DNA of 45,188 bases from Prevotella sp. GTDB lineage: Bacteria > Bacteroidota > Bacteroidia > Bacteroidales > Bacteroidaceae. Of this stretch, positions 1 to 6,564 are shown in pieces. The stretch covers positions 1-45,188 of the forward strand of contig JAFRYZ010000047.1 in NCBI GenBank assembly GCA_017442825.1, in the 5' to 3' direction. Both the position numbers and the translations under genes were made by a program. The notes under the pieces were generated by a model that was not told where the DNA came from, searched no databases, and saw only the letters and a list, made by a program, of their open reading frames with translations. Numbering within the stretch: position 1 is the stretch's first letter; each line of letters opens with the position of its first letter.

Positions 1-504
1 CTTCTTGACAGTTTCAGAGCGCTTGCCCTTTGCCTTCACTACATAGACGCCTTGGTAGACGTGCTTCAGAGAGAGTTGGTAGAACTGACGGGATGTGTGG
101 TCTGCATCGATGAGCTGACCCTGAAGGTCATAGACGGCAATGCCGTCAAGCAGGGTACTGCTCTTCACGGTGACGACACCACTGGAAGGACTGTAGTTGA
201 TGCGGATCTGCTCCTCGTCGGCGTAAGTCGTTTCAATACTTGTGGGCTTGATGTAGTTCCTGTCCCTAAAAGTGATGAAGCTGACCTTGGAATAGGGATA
301 CTCCGTTGGCCAATTAGTATTCCATATACGCACGCCACTGTTACTGAAAGTAATCTTGTTCAGACCATCCAATTGATACAACTCGGCTTCATTATTGTTC
401 TTGGTATAAACATACAGTATGTCGTCGTCATCTGTGTTTTGAGAAAACACTGATGTGGTTACCATAGTAATAAGTAATGCGATTAAAAATGTATAAAGTT
501 TCAT
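1..504 (-). CDS. Secreted protein with C-terminal sorting-like tail (partial, runs off left edge)
   Basis: The reading frame is open from the ATG at 504 to base 1, giving 168 residues with no stop, so the 3' end lies outside the window. It starts with a Lys-Leu then hydrophobic stretch that looks like a signal peptide ending near 'TSVFSQ'. The last 60 residues contain 'IAVYDLQGQLID' and 'GVYVVKAKGKRSETVKK', the pattern of the short C-terminal tail on many Bacteroidota secreted proteins (type IX sorting-like). The start is supported by a good AGGAGAG ribosome site 7-8 bases upstream. It follows the 55-aa gene on the same strand with a hairpin between them. The central part is not recognised, and the role is unknown. 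Confidence 0.75.
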   Translation of the reverse strand, partial: MKLYTFLIALLITMVTTSVFSQNTDDDDILYVYTKNNNEAELYQLDGLNKITFSNSGVRIWNTNWPTEYPYSKVSFITFRDRNYIKPTSIETTYADEEQIRINYSPSSGVVTVKSSTLLDGIAVYDLQGQLIDADHTSRQFYQLSLKHVYQGVYVVKAKGKRSETVKK

Positions 505-532
505 TATTATCTCTCCTTTAAGTCCATAATGA

Positions 533-561
533 GTTTCGGGAGTCAATATAACCCCCGAAAC
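533..561 (-). other. Intercistronic hairpin
   Basis: GTTTCGGG (533-540) pairs with CCCGAAAC (554-561) around a 13-base loop, between the 55-aa gene and the left-edge secreted gene. No U-run follows on either strand, so it is more likely an mRNA processing or stability element than an intrinsic terminator. Confidence 0.45.
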
Positions 562-566
562 GTCAG

Positions 567-734
567 TTACTCACTAAACATTATTTCACCTACATCATAA
601 CCTTCTTTTTCAAACCAATTGCGAATGTTCTTCTTTGCAGTTTCAATTTGCTCGGGTACATTTGGATTGTAGAATGAAATGGTTTCTTCCTTTGACAGTT
701 CGCCAATCTTTCCTTTAATTGTTTTTGTCTGCAT
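567..734 (-). CDS. Small hypothetical protein (55 aa)
   Basis: A 55-codon frame reads MQTKTIKGKIGELSKEE and ends in EGYDVGEIMFSE. It has no signal peptide or membrane segment. The composition is charged and amphipathic, as in a small soluble protein. I do not recognise the family. It sits just upstream of, and on the same strand as, the left-edge secreted gene, about 60 bases away, so the two may share a transcript. The codon pattern and the well-formed amphipathic sequence favour a real gene over a chance frame. No strong ribosome site is adjacent to the ATG. Confidence 0.55.
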   Translation of the reverse strand: MQTKTIKGKIGELSKEETISFYNPNVPEQIETAKKNIRNWFEKEGYDVGEIMFSE

Positions 735-1373
735 AATGTATTCTTTTTTTCCTAAGCAACAACCCCAGACTCAGATGTTCAACTATAAATAGATTGTGTT
801 CTGTACATAATACAAAAAAGTGTGGGTCGCTGTACCAGTTGCTCGTCCCACTTCTCAAGGCGTCTCGCATTGCCCGTCTGTCAAGGATGAACAACGCAGA
901 AGCCCACACATGCATGTATATGAACATACCGCTTGCATCTTATATACAGATACAATACGGGCTGTTATAAACATACCCATGAGCATCTACCGTTGCTTTG
1001 CTTTTTGACAGACTTCTATGTTTGCGAGACATTTGAGAAGTCAAAGAACAAAGCGTCTGAATAGACACTTTCTCATATATGTAGTCCCACCCTCCCTGCT
1101 TCTGCCAGAGTGGAGCTTTCGCCCTTACTTTAGCATCGCTTTCAGATGAAGACACTGCAAAGATAAGGAATATTCTTTCTTCTGCCAAGAAAAAGGAAGG
1201 AAAATTGTGCCATCTATTTGACCGCCACACTGCGTTTACGAACACAAAGAAACACAGGATTGTAGGAATAGCCATAGAATCCTATAAATCCTTTGTTAGA
1301 AAATGGTTTCTTCTCTGCTGTCGCAGCAAAAGAACGACGACAGGGCTATAGCTAAAATACCCATTTTTAAGTA
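735..1373. other. Gene-poor stretch
   Basis: I find no convincing protein here. Several short frames occur on both strands but lack family signatures and mutually overlap. The only structure I can support is a minus-strand promoter match near 1158-1188, which would give the 55-aa gene a leader of about 415 bases. Confidence 0.4.
1158..1188 (-). promoter_or_regulatory. Candidate Bacteroidota promoter
   Basis: On the minus strand TATCTTTG (1165 to 1158) is preceded by TTG (1188-1186) with a 20-base spacer, matching the -7/-33 consensus. It points toward the 55-aa gene, but the leader would be unusually long. Confidence 0.4.
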
Positions 1374-1404
1374 TTGTGCAAGCAGCATAAAGGCGATAAC
1401 TTTG
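1374..1404 (+). promoter_or_regulatory. Promoter of the HMA-domain gene
   Basis: TTG (1374-1376), a 20-base spacer and TAACTTTG (1397-1404) match the Bacteroidota promoter consensus. The predicted start of transcription is about 80 bases before the chosen ATG. Confidence 0.6.
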
Positions 1405-1489
1405 CAACCTGCAAAGTGATGGCTGTGTCCTGTCCGATTACGGCAGGGAAGGCAGTACACCTTATTTAATGATTTACACATTCACAACC

Positions 1490-2266
1490 ATGTCATTCAA
1501 GAAGTATTTCATGATTCTCACGGCTGCCGTCTTGCTGTCGAGCACGATGAACGCAGCAGAACAGACAGACTCTATCACACTGAGCATCCAAGCTATGCAC
1601 TGTGGCAAGTGTGTTCACAAAGTCAGTAACATCCTGCGTGCCAACACCGGCATAGAGACCTACACATTCGACGAGGAACGCCGCACGGTATCAGTTGCCT
1701 TCAATCCGCAGCAGACCTGCAAAGACTCTATCATGGCTCAGTTGGCTGCCACCAAGCGCTACATCCCCAAGGTGTATAGTGCCGACGAGGTGATGCCGCG
1801 CACCATCCGCCAGCGTGTTGCCGACATGCATTGCGACAAGTGTGCGCACCGTATTGTCGCCCACTTCACCGCCATGAACGGCATCGACTCCGTAGCTACC
1901 GACACCGAACAACACAACGTGCTGATACGCTACGATGCCAACAAAACGCGCAAGGACTCCATCCGTCAGGCATTCACGGCATTAGGCTTCACGCCGGTCA
2001 ATGTATTGATGCACCACGAAGACCTTGTTCCTGGCATCAGCTATGCCTATCTGAACATTCCTGAAAGTGCTGCCAACGACAACACCGTAGAGGAGTTGAT
2101 GGCTATCGACGGTATTGCCGACGTCTGCGTAAACGCCAAGAAAAAGACGCTTGCCATCACCTATGCCGACAAATATTTCGCCACACCTGATGTCTTGCTC
2201 AAGCAGTTGCGCGAAACAGGTGTGGAAGCAACACTGCCTCCCACGCACCAATGCAAGGAGAATTGA
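1490..2266 (+). CDS. Secreted protein with tandem heavy-metal-associated (HMA) domains
   Basis: A 258-aa protein with a signal peptide (MSFKKYFMILTAAVLL, cleavage near 'MNAAEQ'). Three HMA-like ferredoxin folds follow. The first has MHCGKC (Cys38 and Cys41) and the second MHCDKC (Cys115 and Cys118), the CxxC used to bind Cu(I) or similar soft metals. The third (roughly residues 180-250) keeps the fold pattern but has lost the CxxC. The likely role is periplasmic or envelope metal binding or transfer. I chose the ATG at 1490 over 1469 because it starts directly at a normal signal peptide. A possible upstream start adds seven residues. No copper ATPase or CusB-type partner is adjacent. Confidence 0.72.
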   Translation: MSFKKYFMILTAAVLLSSTMNAAEQTDSITLSIQAMHCGKCVHKVSNILRANTGIETYTFDEERRTVSVAFNPQQTCKDSIMAQLAATKRYIPKVYSADEVMPRTIRQRVADMHCDKCAHRIVAHFTAMNGIDSVATDTEQHNVLIRYDANKTRKDSIRQAFTALGFTPVNVLMHHEDLVPGISYAYLNIPESAANDNTVEELMAIDGIADVCVNAKKKTLAITYADKYFATPDVLLKQLRETGVEATLPPTHQCKEN

Positions 2267-2330
2267 CAATTCATAATTCACAATTGACAATTGACAATTG
2301 ATAATTGATAATTGATAATTGACAATGAAT
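2267..2330. repeat. Degenerate octamer tandem repeat (AATTGACA-type)
   Basis: About eight units of the octamer AATTGACA/AATTGATA fill the gap between the HMA gene and the next secreted protein. The same octamers recur at 4563-4572, 4603-4620 and 20669-20707. They are degenerate rather than perfect. Confidence 0.7.
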
Positions 2331-2363
2331 AATTCTTGCTCTGGCAAGCGCTACGCGATTACA
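2331..2363. repeat. Dispersed repeat, intergenic copy (GCAAGCGCTACGCGATTA core)
   Basis: This 33-base block is identical to 4571-4603, which lies inside the coding sequence of the next gene, and is related to copies at 8161-8196, 38619-38640 and 43131-43164. It is flanked on both sides by octamer repeats. Confidence 0.75.
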
Positions 2364-2392
2364 TAATTAACAATTCATAATTAACACTTAAC

Positions 2393-4723
2393 ATGAAGAA
2401 AATCTCTACTTTATTATGGGTGCTCATGGTACTCTTGGCGCTGCCCAAGGCGGCAGGTGCCGCTGAAGTCAGCAACACGTTCGACTTCGAGAACAATCCT
2501 CAGAACTGGCCTGTGGGTGAAGGTATCAACTTTGCCGACGGCAACCTCACTGCTCCGCTGACTGTCGGCGAAGTAACGATGACAGGCATCGACGGCAACC
2601 AGCCCTGCCGTCTGATGAAGGACAACAACGGCATCACATCGCTCTATGTCTATGCCAACGCCAGTGCTGCCGGCGGTTTGAAGTTTAATGCCGCCGAAGG
2701 GCGAGCTATCACTAAGATCGAGGTGACCATGAAAACGGGTAATTTCGACTTCGAAGCTTCCACAGGAACACTCTCCGGCACCAGCTGGACGGGTAATGCC
2801 ACTGAAGTCACCTTTAACCGTACGGGAACAGGCAATCGTACCATGCTGAAGATTGTCGTCACCACCGATGCCAAAAACGAGCAGACCGTCGAGCCTGCTG
2901 CCGAAACCTTCGATGTCGAGGCTGAAAACATCGCTGCCTTCAATGCCGCAGAAGACGGGAAGGTGGTGAAACTGACACTCAGCAACGCCCGCGTAAACGG
3001 CACCTTTAACGGCTACTATGTTGAAGATGCTTCTGGTGCTACCGTCATCAAAGGCATCACCTTAGAAGTAGGAACAGCCCTGAACGGCTACATCATCGGC
3101 AAAAAGAGTACAGACAACAACATCGACTACATGTCGTACGAACCAACTTCTTATGAGCCGCAGCTGACAGCTACCGACGCTTCTACCTTCGAGGCAACGG
3201 AGACGGCACTGGTGGGCACCACCATGTCTATCACGGAAGCCTGCGCACAAGCCACTTACGGCAAACTCGTCACGCTTGAGAATGTCACCATCAGCGGTGG
3301 TGGACAGAACAAGACCCTGACCGACGGCGATGGTAAGACCATGAAGGCCCGCGACTACATGGGCAAGCTCTCCACTGGTTTCACTTGGCCTGAGAAAGCA
3401 GCCAAGATTACGGGTATCGTGATCTACTACATGACAGGATGGTTCCTGATGCCTCTTGGCGATGATGCCATCGTAGAAGAATCCACCTCTGCCCTCTTCG
3501 ACTTCCACAACAACAACCTGGAGATGACTCCTGGAGTGAACGGAACAACTGAAAGTGTCAACGCAGGCAACCTGGAAACGGTGGCTCTCACCAAGGGTGA
3601 TGTCACGCTGACCTTCGTCAGCTCACCCACGATGCCTACCCGCTTCTATGACAATGGTACGCGCGGCTTGCAGCTCCAGCTCATCAAGGACGGACAGATG
3701 CGCGTCACCGCAGCAGAAGGAAAAGCCATCACCGCCATCCGCTTCACCTATAACCTGAGCAAGAACCCCAGTACAGGTGCCGATGTCTATAACACCTCCT
3801 GGGGCGTTGACAAAGGCGAAGGAACCTTCAGCACCGACAAACTGACATGGACGGGTAATGCATCGAGTGTACGCTTCACGGCAACGGGTTCAACCTACGT
3901 TGATGCCATCGAAGTAGAGACGGCTCCTGCTAACGCAGAGACCGTTACTCCTGCCGTTAATGAATATACAACCGAGGTTTCTTCTCTTGCCGACTTCAAT
4001 GCCCTTTCCGACGGCACACTCGTCAAGCTGAACCTCACCGATGCTGTCATCACCAGCGGCATGGTGAACGACTGGGGCTGCTACGTGCAGGATGCCACCG
4101 CTGGTGCTCACTTCTACTGCACTGGTCTCAACTTCAAGGTCGGCGACAAGCTCAACGGCTTCGTCTATGTGAAGAAGAACAAGCAGACGATGGGCAGCCG
4201 CATCGCCATGACTGAAGAAACCAACAGCAACGACCTCACCGTCAGCGAAGGCGGCACCTACACACCAGCTACGGGTTCTATAGCAGAACTCACCATCGAC
4301 GGCAACCTGATGAAGGTCGTCAAACTGACCGATGTCGCCGTCAAGGGAACCAGCGAAACAGCTGCCACCATCACCGATGCCGACAGCAAGACCATCAACA
4401 TCAACAACGGCAAGATCAACTACTTCCCGTATGTCATCCAAGAGAGTCTCGCCGACATTGACTATGCCAAGGCTACTGTCATCGGCATCCTGACCAAAAC
4501 CGGCAGCGGATTCCAGATTATGCCGCTTTCTATCAGCGAAGATATTGAGACGGGCATCGATTCAATTGACAATTCTTGCTCTGGCAAGCGCTACGCGATT
4601 ACACAATTGACAATTGACAATGCAGCCGGCAAATGGTACTCCCTCGACGGTCGTAGGCTGAGCGGCAAGCCGACGCAGAAGGGTATCTATATCGTCAATG
4701 GACATAAAGTGATTGTAAAGTAA
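2393..4723 (+). CDS. Large secreted modular protein with internal duplication and C-terminal sorting-like tail
   Basis: 776 aa with a clear signal peptide (residues 1-23, ending 'AAGAAE'). The mature part is an internal duplication. Residues ~28-160 and ~365-500 both start '(T/L)FDF.NN' and contain 'TWTGNA' or 'SWTGNA', suggesting a beta-sandwich. Each is followed by a segment with 'ADFNALSDGTLVKLNL' or its equivalent, 'YYVEDASG' or 'CYVQDATA', and 'G..LNGY/F', reminiscent of OB-fold extracellular modules. It ends in a Prevotella-type tail 'WYSLDGRRLSGK...GIYIVNGHKVIVK'. Residues ~727-742 are encoded by a dispersed repeat plus octamer repeats. No catalytic residues are evident. A surface binding or adhesion role is an inference only. 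Confidence 0.72.
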   Translation: MKKISTLLWVLMVLLALPKAAGAAEVSNTFDFENNPQNWPVGEGINFADGNLTAPLTVGEVTMTGIDGNQPCRLMKDNNGITSLYVYANASAAGGLKFNAAEGRAITKIEVTMKTGNFDFEASTGTLSGTSWTGNATEVTFNRTGTGNRTMLKIVVTTDAKNEQTVEPAAETFDVEAENIAAFNAAEDGKVVKLTLSNARVNGTFNGYYVEDASGATVIKGITLEVGTALNGYIIGKKSTDNNIDYMSYEPTSYEPQLTATDASTFEATETALVGTTMSITEACAQATYGKLVTLENVTISGGGQNKTLTDGDGKTMKARDYMGKLSTGFTWPEKAAKITGIVIYYMTGWFLMPLGDDAIVEESTSALFDFHNNNLEMTPGVNGTTESVNAGNLETVALTKGDVTLTFVSSPTMPTRFYDNGTRGLQLQLIKDGQMRVTAAEGKAITAIRFTYNLSKNPSTGADVYNTSWGVDKGEGTFSTDKLTWTGNASSVRFTATGSTYVDAIEVETAPANAETVTPAVNEYTTEVSSLADFNALSDGTLVKLNLTDAVITSGMVNDWGCYVQDATAGAHFYCTGLNFKVGDKLNGFVYVKKNKQTMGSRIAMTEETNSNDLTVSEGGTYTPATGSIAELTIDGNLMKVVKLTDVAVKGTSETAATITDADSKTININNGKINYFPYVIQESLADIDYAKATVIGILTKTGSGFQIMPLSISEDIETGIDSIDNSCSGKRYAITQLTIDNAAGKWYSLDGRRLSGKPTQKGIYIVNGHKVIVK
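4563..4620. repeat. Dispersed repeat plus flanking octamers, translated inside a CDS
   Basis: Bases 4571-4603 are identical to the intergenic 2331-2363, and AATTGACA octamers flank it on both sides as in the intergenic copy. Here it is read as residues N-S-C-S-G-K-R-Y-A-I-T of the secreted protein, between the last OB-like module and the C-terminal tail. Confidence 0.75.
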
Positions 4724-4775
4724 AACAAAATTCATCTGTTCTCGCTGCATAACGGGAACGGTTTCCAACAAAGCC

Positions 4776-4818
4776 AAACATCGCCAAGGGTGCTTTTTCC
4801 TTGGCGATGTTTGTTCTT
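4776..4818 (+). terminator. Intrinsic terminator
   Basis: AAACATCGCCAAGG (4776-4789) pairs perfectly with CCTTGGCGATGTTT (4799-4812), followed by a T-rich tract. It ends transcription of the secreted protein gene. Confidence 0.8.
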
Positions 4819-4877
4819 TCTACAACCGCACCATGACAGACAACCATCTGCCCGGACGAGTTTTTAGAGAAAAACCT

Positions 4878-4907
4878 TTGTCTATTCCTAAGAAAGTCAT
4901 ACATTTG
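4878..4907 (+). promoter_or_regulatory. Promoter of the GT6 gene
   Basis: TTG (4878-4880), a 19-base spacer and TACATTTG (4900-4907). Transcription would begin near 4914, downstream of the farthest in-frame ATG (4833). This decides in favour of the ATG at 4935. Confidence 0.7.
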
Positions 4908-4934
4908 CAAAATAATCATGCGTTCAGTGCATAT

Positions 4935-5702
4935 ATGAGAATAGGAATATTGTATATAGGAATAGGACGTTATTCGTGTTTTTGGCAAGACTTCTACAGC
5001 AGTTGCGAAAAGTATTGCATACCCGAAGCCGAGAAGCACTACTACGTCTTCACCGACCAGGAAGAAATGATTAGTGGCGAACGTGTTGAAGCATTCCATC
5101 AAGACAACATGGAATGGCCCTTCAACACCCTGTATCGCTTTAAGATGTTTCGTCGCATCACCGACAAACTCGCTGCCAACGACTACTTGTTCTTCTTCAA
5201 TGCCAACGCTTTGTTCACGCGTTTGGTCACAGCCGACGACCTCCTGCCGCAAGCCGAAGACTATTCTGCGCTATGCATTGAAACCGATCCGCAGAAGATG
5301 ACCTACGAACGGCGTCCTGAATCGGTAGCCTGTATTCCGGAAGGACAAGAGCGCTATTATTTCTCCGGAGCGCTCAACGGCGGAAAGACTGCCTCCTACA
5401 TCCAACTGATTGAGGAGTGCGACGCCCTCACCGACAAGGACTACCAAAACAACATCATACCGATATGGCATGACGAGTCTATCCTCAACAAATTCTTATG
5501 GGATAAGAACGTGAAAGTCATGACCAGACAAATGGGAAAACCCGAAAACTGGCGACGCCCCTTCCATGCCAAAATCATCCTGCGCAAGAAAGAAAGCGTA
5601 CTGGGAAGAGAATGGCTGCGCAACTTTAAAGGTCGCAAGCACACCAACACCCTGCTAAGACGTCTCCTGCGCTCGTTAGGACTCGTCAAGGATGCGAAAT
5701 AA
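4935..5702 (+). CDS. Glycosyltransferase family 6 (NAN-type, bacterial blood-group-like)
   Basis: 255 aa. The family is recognised from the N-terminal 'MRIGILYIGIGRY..FW', the 'WPFNTLYRFKMF' segment, 'YYFSGALNGG' and the C-terminal 'IPIWHDESILNKF', all hallmarks of GT6 (mammalian ABO and alpha-1,3-galactosyltransferases). The usual metal-binding DxD is Asn89-Ala90-Asn91 here, the substitution known from characterised bacterial GT6 enzymes, which act without metal. It probably adds alpha-1,3-linked GalNAc or Gal to a surface glycan, but acceptor and donor cannot be read from sequence. No signal peptide, so it is cytoplasmic. It stands alone with its own promoter, not in a capsule locus. Its 3' end overlaps the convergent gene by 17 bases. 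Confidence 0.85.
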   Translation: MRIGILYIGIGRYSCFWQDFYSSCEKYCIPEAEKHYYVFTDQEEMISGERVEAFHQDNMEWPFNTLYRFKMFRRITDKLAANDYLFFFNANALFTRLVTADDLLPQAEDYSALCIETDPQKMTYERRPESVACIPEGQERYYFSGALNGGKTASYIQLIEECDALTDKDYQNNIIPIWHDESILNKFLWDKNVKVMTRQMGKPENWRRPFHAKIILRKKESVLGREWLRNFKGRKHTNTLLRRLLRSLGLVKDAK

Positions 5703-6480
5703 CGACTTTTTTCCCGTTACGGATATACACCCCCTTGGGTAACCTGCCATTTGTGATTTTCCGTCCACGAAGGTCATACCATGCATCGTCGGTGGACATC
5801 TCATCGGCTGCGATGGTGCTGATGGCTGTGTGGTCGGCGACTTTCTTCACTTTCGGACTGCTCCATATCTCTATCCATCCCACGCTGTTGCCATAGGGGA
5901 TGTTCTCGGCAACGACAGCATAGATCTTGCGCGAGTTGTTTTCTTCGTTGGAGAGGGAGTATTCCGTAGTACTCCCATCGCTCCACGGACTCCAGAAGGT
6001 CATGCCGACGATGGCTGAAGCATCGGCATTCTCTGCCAACAGATAGACGTAACGGTGGGCGCCTTCCGTGCCTCCCCAGTAGAAGAAACCCTTTTCCAAG
6101 TAGTTCTCTTGCGGTTCGTTGAACTCAGTGGCAAAGGCAGGCTGTTGGTTGTCGAGCACCCAACCAAGTCTGTGTTTCCCTGCCCCATCTTCTTCCACAA
6201 GGATGCGCCAGTCGGCTGCGTATGCCGTTCCCGTCTTGTCGTACATATTGTCGGCATGACATTGCAGAGATGTGCCGTCGGCAGATGCGGTGGCAGTGAA
6301 GTTTACGACATCAGTGCCGGCAGAATAGACGCCGGGAGCTACTTCCACGCCGTTGTTGGCAGCAACAAACTGCCAAGTGCCTGCCAGAGAGGCGGCGAGA
6401 GAGGACTGGGCATAAAGGGGGGCAAGGTTGGCATGATATGCCAACATACAGAACAAGATGGTAATGATTTTTACTTTCAT
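5686..6480 (-). CDS. Secreted protein with C-terminal sorting-like tail, last gene of the DUF6850/TonB operon
   Basis: 264 aa. A signal peptide (residues ~1-24, ending 'LAPLYAQ') is followed by a 'SLAGTWQF' opening typical of lipocalin-like or META-type beta domains, aromatic-rich strands (YWGGTEGAHRYVYLL, MTFWSPWS) and a tail 'AWYDLRGRKITNG.LPKGVYIRNGKKVVI'. The family of the central domain is not recognised. It is the fourth collinear gene after the TonB-dependent receptor, DUF4876 and DUF6850 genes, separated by an 84-base gap holding heptamer repeats, so it may be a secreted partner of that outer-membrane module. The stop overlaps the end of the GT6 gene on the other strand. Confidence 0.68.
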   Translation of the reverse strand: MKVKIITILFCMLAYHANLAPLYAQSSLAASLAGTWQFVAANNGVEVAPGVYSAGTDVVNFTATASADGTSLQCHADNMYDKTGTAYAADWRILVEEDGAGKHRLGWVLDNQQPAFATEFNEPQENYLEKGFFYWGGTEGAHRYVYLLAENADASAIVGMTFWSPWSDGSTTEYSLSNEENNSRKIYAVVAENIPYGNSVGWIEIWSSPKVKKVADHTAISTIAADEMSTDDAWYDLRGRKITNGRLPKGVYIRNGKKVVISHP

Positions 6481-6502
6481 GGTTGGGATAAATGTTAAGG
6501 GT

Positions 6503-6551
6503 TGAGAGACTAGAGTTGAAAGACTAAAGTTGAGAGACTATAGATGAGAGT
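6503..6551. repeat. Degenerate heptamer tandem repeat
   Basis: Seven consecutive 7-base units (TGAGAGA, CTAGAGT, TGAAAGA, CTAAAGT, TGAGAGA, CTATAGA, TGAGAGT) lie between two genes of the minus-strand envelope operon. The same heptamer family occurs inside the DUF6850 coding sequence at 7797-7866. Confidence 0.75.
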
Positions 6552-6564
6552 TGTTTTTGAATTA

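Noticed and set aside
940-1275. 111-aa minus-strand frame in the gene-poor left gap
   Set aside because: It crosses a good promoter match, shows no family signature and ends in low-quality sequence.
4833-4934. N-terminal extension of the GT6 protein by 34 residues
   Set aside because: The promoter lies inside it, and GT6 bacterial proteins start at 'MRIG'.
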